In this document: positions 50,028 through 57,097 of the stretch, one piece after another | Layout: every line of letters begins with the position of its first letter | Position numbering within the stretch: the first letter of the stretch is position 1 | From: RGIG5612 sp045546255 | GTDB lineage: Bacteria > Bacillota > Clostridia > Lachnospirales > Lachnospiraceae | Length of the DNA stretch: 57,097 nucleotides | Direction of reading: 5' to 3' | Assembly (NCBI GenBank): GCA_045546255.1 | Contig: JAZQCK010000077.1 | Span: 1-57,097, forward strand | Notes under the pieces: model-generated | What the model saw: only the letters and a program-made list of their open reading frames with translations | Databases searched by the model: none | What the model was told of the DNA's origin: nothing | Translations under genes and position numbers: made by a program

Positions 50028-50939
50028 ATGCTTGATGTTTGTTTATTAGGAACTGGAGGAATGATGCCGCTTCCACGCCGCCATTTGACGGCGCTCATGG
50101 CACGTTTTAACGGTTCATCTATTTTAATAGATTGCGGGGAAGGCACCCAGATCGCGATTAAGGAAAAGGGCTGGCCGTTTAAGCCGATCGATCTGATTCT
50201 CTTCACCCATTTTCATGGAGACCACATTGGAGGATTGCCGGGACTCCTTTTAACGATGGGAAATTCTGACCGCACAGAGACATTGACTTTAGTGGGGCCA
50301 AGGGGCTTAAAGAAAGTCGTGGATTCCTTGCGGATCATTGCACCGGAACTTCCGTTTCCAATCAACTATATTGAATTAGAAGATGATTTCCAGGAGCTCT
50401 GGTTCGGCGAATACCGGATCGAAGCGTTCAAGGTGCATCACCGCGTGACCTGCTATGGATATAACATTTTAGTTGACCGCGCCGGAAAATTTGATGTGGA
50501 AAGAGCGAAAGCTTTAAATCTTCCGGTCCAGCTGTGGGGAAAACTCCAGGATGGTGAAACGGTGGAGCATGAAGGAAAGACTTATACTCCGGATATGGTC
50601 TTAGGGCCTGCAAGAAAAGGATTGAAAGTTACGTACTGCACTGATACGAGACCGGTTCCGCAGATCGCAGAGGCGGCAAAAGACGCAGACCTTTTCATCT
50701 GCGAAGGCATGTATGGCGAGAAAGAGAAGCAGGCGGATGCAGAAAAGAAAAAACATATGACCTTTTATGAAGCGGCAGAGCTGGGCGCCAAAGCACAGCC
50801 GAAGGAGATGTGGCTGACGCATTACAGCCCGTCGCTCGTGCATCCGAGAGAATATATGGATGATGTCCATAAGATCTTCGACCGTGTTTACTACGGAAAA
50901 GATTTAAAGAGTAAGGATCTGAATTTCGAAGAAGAGTAA
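50028..50939 (+). CDS. rnz: Ribonuclease Z-like metallo-beta-lactamase fold nuclease
   Basis: 303-aa tRNA 3' endonuclease. The zinc motif HFHGDHIGG is at about 64-72, followed by ligands in KVHHRVTCYGYNI, TYCTDTRP and WLTHYSPS. Because no tRNA gene here encodes CCA, RNase Z cleavage after the discriminator plus CCA addition would be the maturation route for all seven (inference). ATG 50028 lies after AAAGAGGATTCATAAGA. It sits inside the tRNA-modification gene group. Confidence 0.9.
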   Translation: MLDVCLLGTGGMMPLPRRHLTALMARFNGSSILIDCGEGTQIAIKEKGWPFKPIDLILFTHFHGDHIGGLPGLLLTMGNSDRTETLTLVGPRGLKKVVDSLRIIAPELPFPINYIELEDDFQELWFGEYRIEAFKVHHRVTCYGYNILVDRAGKFDVERAKALNLPVQLWGKLQDGETVEHEGKTYTPDMVLGPARKGLKVTYCTDTRPVPQIAEAAKDADLFICEGMYGEKEKQADAEKKKHMTFYEAAELGAKAQPKEMWLTHYSPSLVHPREYMDDVHKIFDRVYYGKDLKSKDLNFEEE

Positions 50940-51016
50940 GCTTTTGAAAAAGCATACACAAGATAGACGGAATATTAAGACTACAATAGAAACAGAAAAG
51001 AGCAATCATAAAAGAC

Positions 51017-52051
51017 ATGAGCAAAGCAAACGAGAAAATCACAATACTTTCCATAGAGACTTCCTGTGACGAGACGGCAGCAGCAGTGACCGTCAACGGC
51101 AGAGAAGTCCTTTCCAATGCGATTTATTCACAGATCGATCTGCACACGATCTACGGGGGCGTTGTCCCGGAGATCGCATCCAGAGCGCATATCGAAAAAA
51201 TCAACCAGATCGTGCAGAAGGCGTTGGATGATGCCGGAAAGACCTTAGATGATATCGATGCCATCGCCGTAACCTATGGACCGGGTCTTGTTGGTGCTTT
51301 ATTGGTTGGCGTTGCGTTTGCAAAGGCTCTGGCATTTGCAAAGAACATTCCGTTAGTTGGCGTTCACCATATCAAAGGACATGTCTGCGCTAACTATATT
51401 GAATATCCGGAACTGGAACCGCCGTTCCTTTGCCTCGTGGCATCCGGCGGACATACACACTTGGTCAAAGTTGTCTCTCATACGGATTATGAGATCATTG
51501 GAAGAACCAGAGACGATGCGGCAGGAGAGGCTTATGATAAGATCGCGCGTGCGATTGGTCTCGGCTATCCGGGCGGTCCGAAAGTAGAAAAAGCAGCACA
51601 TAACGGAGACCCGCATGCCTTTGAATTTCCGCGTGCAAAGATTGCTGAAAATCCATATGATTTCAGTTTCTCAGGCGTGAAATCTGCGGTCTTAAATACG
51701 ATCAACTCCTATAAAATGAAAGGGCAGGAGATCGACGAGAAATTTCAGGCAGATATCGCTGCCTCCTTCCAGCAGGATGTGGTCGATACGATGAGGGAAC
51801 GCGTCCTTATGGCACTCGATGAATTTGGCATCAACAAGTTTGCGATGGCCGGCGGTGTTGCATCAAACCAGACCTTAAGGAACGCTTTAAAGGAAGCGGT
51901 TGAAGGCGCAGGCGCATCGTTCTATTGCCCGGCACCGATCCTTTGTACCGATAATGCGGCGATGATTGGCGCAGCAGGTTATTATGAGTTTATGAACGGA
52001 AAGCGGGCAGGCCTTGATCTGAACGCAGTTCCGGGACTGAAACTGGAGTAG
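51017..52051 (+). CDS. tsaD: tRNA N6-adenosine threonylcarbamoyltransferase
   Basis: 344-aa ASKHA enzyme, the catalytic subunit of t6A synthesis. Metal-binding HxxxH in VGVHHIKGHVCANY (about 113-126), N-terminal ILSIETSCDETAAAV, VVPEIASRAHIEKI, GPGLVGALLVGVAFAKALA, and CTDNAAMIGAAGYYEF. Complete length. A 77-bp gap precedes it with no convincing ribosome binding site. Together with tsaE and tsaB in this run, only TsaC/Sua5 of the t6A pathway is missing from the window. Confidence 0.96.
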   Translation: MSKANEKITILSIETSCDETAAAVTVNGREVLSNAIYSQIDLHTIYGGVVPEIASRAHIEKINQIVQKALDDAGKTLDDIDAIAVTYGPGLVGALLVGVAFAKALAFAKNIPLVGVHHIKGHVCANYIEYPELEPPFLCLVASGGHTHLVKVVSHTDYEIIGRTRDDAAGEAYDKIARAIGLGYPGGPKVEKAAHNGDPHAFEFPRAKIAENPYDFSFSGVKSAVLNTINSYKMKGQEIDEKFQADIAASFQQDVVDTMRERVLMALDEFGINKFAMAGGVASNQTLRNALKEAVEGAGASFYCPAPILCTDNAAMIGAAGYYEFMNGKRAGLDLNAVPGLKLE

Positions 52052-52067
52052 TGAAAACGGAAAGCTG

Positions 52068-52835
52068 ATGAAAGTCTATGGAATCATTCTGGCCGGAGGC
52101 AGCGGAAAGCGTGTCGGCACAGAAATCCCAAAACAATATATCGAAGTGAACGGAAAACCGCTCCTTTACTATACGCTGAAGGCGTTTGAAGATTCCAATG
52201 TGGATGTGGTCTCTATTGTTGCGGATGAGGCGCATCTTCAGTTTGTTGTCAGCGAGATCGTTGATAAGTACGGACTTAAAAAAGTGATCCGTGTTTGTCA
52301 GGGCGGAGAAGAGCGATTCAATTCCGTACATCATGGTCTCGATGATCTGCGCACCGTTGCAAAGGAAGACGATGTCGTTTTGATCCATGACGGGGCTAGG
52401 CCGTTCATCAAGCCGGAGGAGATCAATGAGATGATCCGGGCTGTGGAAGAAAACGGCGCGGCCATTGCAGCAATGCCGGTCAAAGATACGATCAAGATTT
52501 CGGATGAGCAGGATTTCGTTGCCGCAACCACTGTCAGGGCACAGACCTGGCAGATCCAGACTCCGCAGGGATTCCGTTATGGGCTGATCAAAACGGCCTA
52601 TGATAAGGCAGTTGGAATGCAGTGGAAAGTGCCGATTGCTGCATCTTCCGAAGGAGATGAATCGAGCGCCATAGACGTTGGACGATATGTCGGAGCAGGA
52701 AAGCTTTTTACCGACGATTCCATGGTGATCGAAGCCATCAATCCGGAGCAGAAAATCAAGCTTGTAAAAACATCTTACGAGAACAGTAAAATCACAACAC
52801 CGGACGATTTAGAACTTGCAAAAGCAAGGCTCTGA
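52068..52835 (+). CDS. ispD: 2-C-methyl-D-erythritol 4-phosphate cytidylyltransferase
   Basis: 255-aa nucleotidyltransferase of the non-mevalonate isoprenoid pathway (MEP plus CTP to CDP-ME). The CTP-binding N-terminus is GIILAGGSGKRVGTEIPKQY (5-24). Substrate-site blocks: VLIHDGARPFI, AAMPVKDTIKI, TWQIQTPQGF and the ending KITTPDDLELAKARL. It is longer than the usual 230 residues because of an insertion near 195-225. The related ribitol-phosphate cytidylyltransferases (TarI) are the alternative, but no teichoic gene is adjacent. Confidence 0.88.
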   Translation: MKVYGIILAGGSGKRVGTEIPKQYIEVNGKPLLYYTLKAFEDSNVDVVSIVADEAHLQFVVSEIVDKYGLKKVIRVCQGGEERFNSVHHGLDDLRTVAKEDDVVLIHDGARPFIKPEEINEMIRAVEENGAAIAAMPVKDTIKISDEQDFVAATTVRAQTWQIQTPQGFRYGLIKTAYDKAVGMQWKVPIAASSEGDESSAIDVGRYVGAGKLFTDDSMVIEAINPEQKIKLVKTSYENSKITTPDDLELAKARL

Positions 52836-52878
52836 TGATAAAATACAACTCGCGTCTTAAGGCGCGTCATATGTATCC

Positions 52879-52964
52879 GGAGAGGTATCGAAGTGGTCAT
52901 AACGAGGCGGTCTTGAAAACCGTTTGTCCGCAAGGGCGCGTGGGTTCGAATCCCACCCTCTCCG
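52879..52964 (+). tRNA. tRNA-Ser (TGA)
   Basis: Acceptor GGAGAGG pairs with CCTCTCC. The anticodon arm GCGGT-CTTGAAA-ACCG reads TGA, with a long variable arm (TTGTCCGCAAGGGC) and T-loop GTTCGAATC. CCA is not encoded. Confidence 0.95.
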
Positions 52965-52972
52965 TACGAAAG

Positions 52973-53001
52973 AACAGAACACCGATGGTGTTCTGTTTTT
53001 T
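52973..53001 (+). terminator. Terminator after tRNA-Ser
   Basis: An 11-bp stem AACAGAACACC (52973-52983) pairs with GGTGTTCTGTT (52987-52997), followed by a T run to 53001. Confidence 0.9.
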
Positions 53002-53015
53002 CGTTGGGGTTCAAA

Positions 53016-53117
53016 GGTGGGATTCGAACAAGGAAGACTCAAGCAGCAGAAGCTGCGCAGAGTCTGACGCGGCGTGATAGGCGGCAGAGCCGCCGGAGCG
53101 AATCCCACCCTCTCCGT
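53016..53117. repeat. tRNA-Ser-linked structured element with direct and inverted copies of the tRNA 3' end
   Basis: CGAATCCCACCCTCTCCGT occurs inside tRNA-Ser (52947-52965) and again at 53099-53117. GGTGGGATTCGAAC (53016-53029) is the exact inverse of the tRNA T-arm. Together GGTGGGATTCG (53016-53026) and CGAATCCCACC (53099-53109) close a stem. Inside are two hairpins: AGACTC/GAGTCT (53035-53040 with 53060-53065) capped by GCAGC/GCTGC (53043-53047 with 53052-53056), and GGCGGC/GCCGCC (53080-53085 with 53089-53094). The whole would fold as a three-way junction of about 95 nt. No gene is present between 52836 and 53182 other than tRNA-Ser. Confidence 0.7.
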
Positions 53118-53118
53118 T

Positions 53119-53157
53119 GCAACAAAAAAGGATGCCACTGGCATCCTTTTCTGTTGC
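53119..53157. terminator. Bidirectional terminator after the tRNA-linked element
   Basis: Inner stem AAAAGGATGCC (53126-53136) with GGCATCCTTTT (53140-53150), outer GCAACA/TGTTGC (53119-53124 with 53152-53157). A-rich and T-rich flanks let it stop transcription from both sides, including the minus-strand dehydrogenase gene. Confidence 0.85.
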
Positions 53158-53182
53158 AAAAGATTCAGTTCAGAAACTTCTA

Positions 53183-54145
53183 TCAGTATCCAAGTTCCCG
53201 GTCCACGATATGGATCGGAGGTTCTCCCTTTAAAACCAGTGTTACGTTTGAAATAACACGATCGATCACGCGGTCATAGTTTACGCCGGCGCGGTATCCG
53301 CCGGAAATGTGCGGTGTCAGATAAACACGAGGCGTTGTCCAGAGGGGATGATCTTTCGGTAGCGGTTCCGGATTCATCACGTCGAGGCAGGCTGCCTTAA
53401 GATGACCGTCGTTCAGCACTTTGATCAGATCCTCTGTTACGATCGAATTGCCGCGGCCAACATTAAGAATGATGGCTGTCTTTTTCATCAGTCGGAGCCG
53501 CCTCTCATCAAACATATCTTTGACGTCTGCCGTGCCTGGAAGACTCAGTGCAACAATATCCATCTCCGGGAGGAGACGGTCCATATCTTCCGGTGTAACC
53601 AGTTCCTCCACAAAGTCGGGCATATCATGAATCGTTCGTCGTACGCCATAACCAATCGCTCCAAGTGCGGTCACTTTTTTCAGGTAGGCAGTTCCGATCG
53701 CGCCCATCCCGACGGAAAGGACTTTCGCACCCTCGATCCTGCCGATTTCATACAGCAGCTCCCAAAGCTGTTCATTTTGCATTTTCAGATATTCCGGCAT
53801 CCGTTTGAGCGCCATCATGGTTGTTGTCAGCAAGTGCTCTGCAATGGAGTCCGCATAGGCACCATACGCATTTGCCAACACCACTTCCTCAGGAAGCCAG
53901 GTAAATGTATTTGCGCCGGCACTAAAAAGCTGCACAAAACGCAGCTTCGGCATTTGGGCAGCCACTTCCTTCGTGATCATGCCAACAAAGATCTCTGCTT
54001 CTGCCAGATCCTTATCGCAAAAGTTTTCCATTTTTTCTTCAAAAACGATGCGGCAGTCCGGAAGAGTTTGAAAGCGTTGTATGGCATCTTCTGTATGTTT
54101 TCCTGACACAAGGACCAGAGGACGGGTATTGTCGTTTGCGTTCAT
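53183..54145 (-). CDS. D-isomer-specific 2-hydroxyacid dehydrogenase family protein
   Basis: 320-aa NAD(P)-dependent dehydrogenase. The nucleotide motif is VLSVGMGAIGTAYLKKV (about 140-156). The catalytic Arg lies in ILNVGRGNSIV, Glu in NPEPLPKDHPLW, and His in TPHISGGY. Reactions of the family interconvert 2-oxoacids and D-2-hydroxyacids. The start follows AAGAGGAGTCAAAAC. It is the last gene of a four-gene minus-strand group (MgtC, phosphoesterase, tyrosine phosphatase, this gene) and ends at a bidirectional terminator. Substrate unknown. Confidence 0.9.
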   Translation of the reverse strand: MNANDNTRPLVLVSGKHTEDAIQRFQTLPDCRIVFEEKMENFCDKDLAEAEIFVGMITKEVAAQMPKLRFVQLFSAGANTFTWLPEEVVLANAYGAYADSIAEHLLTTTMMALKRMPEYLKMQNEQLWELLYEIGRIEGAKVLSVGMGAIGTAYLKKVTALGAIGYGVRRTIHDMPDFVEELVTPEDMDRLLPEMDIVALSLPGTADVKDMFDERRLRLMKKTAIILNVGRGNSIVTEDLIKVLNDGHLKAACLDVMNPEPLPKDHPLWTTPRVYLTPHISGGYRAGVNYDRVIDRVISNVTLVLKGEPPIHIVDRELGY

Positions 54146-54164
54146 GTTTTGACTCCTCTTTTTT

Positions 54165-54857
54165 CTACTGAAGGATCGTCTTACGGAATTTCTCTATAAT
54201 GGCTTCATCAATTCCCAGGCATCCCTTGATATAATCATCTCCCATCGCATCCCAGGAAGCCTCTAAATAACTTGGGTGAGCAATGGTTGCTTTATAGACG
54301 TTTTCCGCCGCTTCCTCTCCACGTTCTTCGCGGACCTTCTCTCTGATCTTCTTCGCTTTCTCCAGGTTGATGAGATTGGTCTTCAGATAGTCTTCCATGA
54401 TCACATCCCTCGGGACCCCGAGGATTTCAAGGACAAGCGCGGTTGTCATCCCGCAGCGGTCCTTTCCTTCGGAACAATGCCAGAGAACTGCGCCAGTGGT
54501 GTAATCATGCTCCATGATCGTAAGCAGTGTCGTGCGGAAAGATGCCGAGTGATGGTCAGTGATCCTTGCATAGATTTGGTCCATGTTTGGAGCACCGACC
54601 CAGCGGGCCCTTTCTTCCCGGGTGATTCCGTCCACGCGTTCTACGAAGACTGGCTGGTGCAGATAGGGAACGCCAAAGGTTTTATCCGGTTTTTCAATCG
54701 TCTCCTGCGGGGTGCGAAGATCAATGATCTTAGAAATCCCTTTTAGATCTTCCTTTTCAGCTTCCACTAAAGAAGCGGATCTAATCAGCTTTCCAAAAGA
54801 AATCTCAGCTCCATCTACTGTCTTGATCCCGCCAAGATCACGCATATTCGGTATCAT
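54165..54857 (-). CDS. Tyrosine-protein phosphatase (DSP/Y_phosphatase3-like)
   Basis: 230-aa phosphatase. The P-loop is WHCSEGKDRCGMT (about 139-151), the CxxxxxR signature in the CxxGKDR form of bacterial tyrosine or phosphoinositide phosphatases. The N-terminal NMRDLGGIKTVDG block is also typical. No signal peptide or membrane segment, so it is cytosolic. The start follows CAGGAGAAAATAA. It lies 19 nt before the dehydrogenase gene. Confidence 0.9.
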   Translation of the reverse strand: MIPNMRDLGGIKTVDGAEISFGKLIRSASLVEAEKEDLKGISKIIDLRTPQETIEKPDKTFGVPYLHQPVFVERVDGITREERARWVGAPNMDQIYARITDHHSASFRTTLLTIMEHDYTTGAVLWHCSEGKDRCGMTTALVLEILGVPRDVIMEDYLKTNLINLEKAKKIREKVREERGEEAAENVYKATIAHPSYLEASWDAMGDDYIKGCLGIDEAIIEKFRKTILQ

Positions 54858-54920
54858 TTATTTTCTCCTGTTTTCTACATACATCATTTTTTTGAACATA
54901 TTGTTTTACTAATCAAAAGA

Positions 54921-55745
54921 TCATTCTCCGGCAACCGTTATGATATCCACTGCGCCCGCATGTCCTTGCGAGCCGATGATCATAGGTTTGCCCAGAGCAA
55001 ATTCCATCTTGAGGTATCCATGGACATGTCCGCAGACAACGGCTTTGATCATATCGTTTGTTACGCACAGCTCTATAAACTCGCGTGCGTTTTCATCGTC
55101 TGACTCTTCCGTGAAATAGAAATACGGATCCAGTTTACTCATTTCTTCTAAGCAGTAAGAAGTTGCAAATGGAGCATGGCAGAGGATGATGATCGGGATG
55201 CCTTCCTCGCAGAGTGCTTTGAGCGCAGCGAGGTCTTCGGAAGAAACGGTCAGGCGACTGTCATCGACAGCAGCAATGCGGAAACCGTCGCTTTCAATTG
55301 TATGAACTCCGCTTTCCCAGACACCCGGAAGGGCAGGGTCTTCATGGTTGCCCGGTGTCGCCAGGAAAGGCCCGGGATATTCTGCCATGCGCTTCACCAG
55401 ATAGCGTTCTCCGGCAGGATGCATGTTGTCCAGAATATCTCCTGTCAAAAGGAGTGCCTCCGGCTTCAGTTCTTCCGCAAGTGCCAGTTGCTTCTCAAAC
55501 GCCTCAAGCATCGTGATCATCTGGGGCTCGCCATAAGGTTCGCCGAATTTATCTGCAAAGATCTTCTTATATTTTGCCCAAAGCTCGTGCTGGTAGTCGT
55601 ATTTTTCGCGTTCTTCTTGGGTGCTTAGTTCGTCTACAACATCAATATGCGAATCCGTAAGATGCATGAAAACATGCTCTCCCTTCACGCCAGGAATCAC
55701 AATGCGGTTTTCTTTAAACCAGAAAAATTTATCATCCTTCATCAT
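54921..55745 (-). CDS. Calcineurin-like metallophosphoesterase
   Basis: 274-aa phosphoesterase. Metal ligands in order: HLTDSHID (about 28-35), LLTGDILDN, TPGNHEDP, ILCHAPF and VCGHVHGY. No signal peptide. I chose ATG 55745 because GAGGTG lies 7 nt before it; ATG 55751 is too close to that site and ATG 55742 is also possible. It starts 16 nt after the MgtC gene, probably in one transcript. The substrate cannot be inferred. Confidence 0.88.
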   Translation of the reverse strand: MMKDDKFFWFKENRIVIPGVKGEHVFMHLTDSHIDVVDELSTQEEREKYDYQHELWAKYKKIFADKFGEPYGEPQMITMLEAFEKQLALAEELKPEALLLTGDILDNMHPAGERYLVKRMAEYPGPFLATPGNHEDPALPGVWESGVHTIESDGFRIAAVDDSRLTVSSEDLAALKALCEEGIPIIILCHAPFATSYCLEEMSKLDPYFYFTEESDDENAREFIELCVTNDMIKAVVCGHVHGYLKMEFALGKPMIIGSQGHAGAVDIITVAGE

Positions 55746-55761
55746 AATCATTCACCTCATT

Positions 55762-56472
55762 TTAAATCTTCTTTGAAATGTGTTCATGCAGATATCTTAA
55801 ACCCTCTAAGTTTCTTGCCTGATCCAGAAAGGCTTCTTTATCATCTGACGGATTCATCGATATGCTGAGGATCGCGATCGGCCCTTCTGTCCCATTGTCT
55901 TCCTGCAGCACCTGATAATTGGAATAAGAAACATCCTCAGAATGGAGCAGACGGAGAAAAGCAGCCGGGCTGGTCCCGGGCTCAAATTCAAGATAGAGGT
56001 CAAACTCTTTATCACGCCTGTGAAGTTTTCGTTCAAATACGGGAAGCAGCAGTATTGTAATGATGATCAGAGCTGCGGTGATCAGAGTGCCCTCAAAAAA
56101 GCCGAAGCCGATTGCAAGGCCGCAGCAGGTGCAGGCCCAAATGCCGGCTGCACTTGTTAAACCTTCGATACGGTTTTTCTTTGATATGAAGATGACACCG
56201 GCGCCTAAAAAGCCGATGCCGGTGAGCATCTGTCCGCCGAGCCTCGTGATATCAATATCTGCGCCTGGGAACATATAAAGTGTATAGATGGAAGTCATAG
56301 CAATCAATGCGCTACCCAGACAAACGATGATGTGCGTGCGGATACCGGCCGGTTTCTTTCTGCGCTCTCGGTCATAGCCGATCAGAAAACCAATGAGGCC
56401 TGCGATCAGAAGGCGGACAATGATCGAGATCAAGTTCCAGTCGGCAAACCATTCTTTCACTGCCAGATACAT
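55762..56472 (-). CDS. MgtC/SapB family membrane protein
   Basis: 236-aa protein. The membrane part (about 15-145) has the family signature LLIAGLIGFLIGYDRERRKKPAGIRTHIIVCLGSALI and GGQMLTGIGFLGAGVIF. A soluble C-terminal domain (about 150-236) with an ACT-like strand pattern follows. MgtC proteins are linked to magnesium limitation and ATP control in other bacteria; the role here is not shown. It has its own promoter and leads the minus-strand group. Confidence 0.92.
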   Translation of the reverse strand: MYLAVKEWFADWNLISIIVRLLIAGLIGFLIGYDRERRKKPAGIRTHIIVCLGSALIAMTSIYTLYMFPGADIDITRLGGQMLTGIGFLGAGVIFISKKNRIEGLTSAAGIWACTCCGLAIGFGFFEGTLITAALIIITILLLPVFERKLHRRDKEFDLYLEFEPGTSPAAFLRLLHSEDVSYSNYQVLQEDNGTEGPIAILSISMNPSDDKEAFLDQARNLEGLRYLHEHISKKI

Positions 56473-56529
56473 AAATCCCTTTCTGTCCCTAAGTGGGAAT
56501 GTGTTATAAAAAAATACAATTATAAATTT

Positions 56530-56558
56530 TGTATAACACAGAGCAGAAGGGCGGTCAA
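56530..56558 (-). promoter_or_regulatory. Promoter of the MgtC gene
   Basis: On the minus strand TTGACC (56558-56553), 17-bp spacer, TATACA (56535-56530). A partly overlapping inverted repeat, GTGTTATA (56501-56508) with TATAACAC (56532-56539), could act as an operator or leader hairpin. Confidence 0.65.
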
Positions 56559-56665
56559 TTTTTCATTTTTGATGAGGTCATTCATAAGAAGCTCTCCGCA
56601 GCTAGCCGGATTCATCTTGTTCACTTTCCACAAACAGCTTCCTTTTTATTCGGCATTTTCACAGT

Positions 56666-56696
56666 TTGACTCTTGTCTAACCCAATCCTTTACAAT
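56666..56696 (+). promoter_or_regulatory. MerR-type promoter (19-bp spacer) of the second FAD oxidoreductase gene
   Basis: TTGACT (56666-56671) and TACAAT (56691-56696) with a 19-bp spacer. The spacer shares GTCT-n-AC-n-C-n-A and a terminal TT with the promoter at 13726. It lies 57 bp before the paralogous gene. Confidence 0.78.
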
Positions 56697-56753
56697 GACC
56701 GCAGAAAGTGGAAAAGTAAGTTTTTTTATAGCGCTCAGACAGGAGGAAAAAAG

Positions 56754-57097
56754 ATGAATAAAATGTTTCTGGAAGAAGCAAGAAGTATCGAGATTTTTGA
56801 TGAATGTGATATTCTTGTCTGCGGCGGTGGTGCAGCAGGTCATTCCGCAGCAATCGCTGCAGCAAGAGCAGGAGCGAAGGACATTGTCCTTTTGGAACGG
56901 TATGGATATATGGGAGGCGATGCAACTGGTGGATACGTCATCATGGTTCCGCATCTGTCCTATAAGAATAAGCAGTTTGTACGTGGTCTTCAGGAAGAGT
57001 GGTTCCAGAGATTGAAAAAAGTTCCGGGAGCTATTTTAGGACCGGAAGGCGATGAGGTCGGAAGCAATGATCCGGGCCTGATCGACCGTTGGTCTTC
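56754..57097 (+). CDS. FAD-dependent oxidoreductase paralogue, cut by the window end
   Basis: The first 114 codons of a protein paralogous to the one at 13854. It has the same N-terminal layout: EEARSIEIFDECDILVCGGG, GAAGHSAAIAAARAGA, LLERYGYMGGDATGGYVIMV, and so on; more than three-quarters of the aligned residues are identical by eye. ATG 56754 follows CAGGAGGAAAAAAG. The gene continues beyond the right edge. By analogy a second transport and metabolism cassette may follow, but this cannot be seen here. Confidence 0.9.
   Translation, partial: MNKMFLEEARSIEIFDECDILVCGGGAAGHSAAIAAARAGAKDIVLLERYGYMGGDATGGYVIMVPHLSYKNKQFVRGLQEEWFQRLKKVPGAILGPEGDEVGSNDPGLIDRWS

Noticed and set aside
52879..53117. 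Integrated element or prophage at tRNA-Ser
   Set aside because: The 19-bp duplication fits an att site, but there is no integrase, excisionase or cargo, and the copies are only 152 bp apart; kept as a structured element instead.

Overview
The window looks like chromosome of a low-to-middle GC Gram-positive anaerobe of the class Clostridia, probably Lachnospiraceae or a near relative. The evidence is strong AGGAGG-type ribosome binding sites, lipobox-bearing binding proteins, a type III glutamine synthetase, an LTA-synthase-type sulfatase, a XpaC/TelA pair, TRAP transporters feeding flavoprotein reductases, and seven tRNA genes none of which encodes CCA. The genus assignment is inference. I see no prophage, transposase, CRISPR array or rRNA.

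Left part (1-11.2 kb): a thiol peroxidase of the glutathione peroxidase family with an OhrR-like MarR regulator; a CUT2-type ABC importer (ATPase, permease, lipoprotein, second permease) followed by a LysR regulator; a divergent TPR protein; and a redox cassette (flavodoxin-like protein, fumarate-reductase-type flavoprotein, SnoaL-like protein). A five-gene tRNA operon (Gly, Arg, His, Gln, Lys) closes it.

Middle (11.8-28 kb): an acyltransferase and a BmrR-like MerR regulator on the minus strand, then a plus-strand catabolic or respiratory cassette: FAD oxidoreductase, DctQ, DctM, two DctP lipoproteins, two MmgE/PrpD proteins. Its upstream region holds a TTGACT-19-TACAGT promoter, the stretched geometry used by MerR activators. 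The same architecture precedes a close paralogue of the FAD oxidoreductase cut by the right edge of the window. Nitrogen and purine genes follow: type III glutamine synthetase, purB, guaA. Three 44-nt hairpin repeats lie downstream of guaA.

Right part (28-57 kb): an M28 peptidase; a GH2 glycosidase with an MFS carrier; asnB, whose 5' leader shares a 19-nt motif with the glutamine synthetase leader; XpaC/TelA; an LTA synthase-like protein; a giant MacB-like ABC protein with a pentapeptide-repeat domain; a membrane-anchored FKBP/trigger-factor-like protein with a duplicated acidic N-terminus; tRNA-Leu; and a long plus-strand run prfB-hom-lysC-tsaE-tsaB-rimI-rnz-tsaD-ispD joining aspartate-family amino acid synthesis with the t6A tRNA modification genes. 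After tRNA-Ser comes a structured element built around copies of the tRNA 3' end. A minus-strand group (MgtC, metallophosphoesterase, tyrosine phosphatase, 2-hydroxyacid dehydrogenase) precedes the truncated FAD oxidoreductase.

The most promising leads are the paired MerR-type promoters on paralogous flavoprotein loci 43 kb apart, the shared leader motif of glnN and asnB with alternative RNA pairings, the 44-nt hairpin repeats, and the tRNA-Ser-linked structured element.
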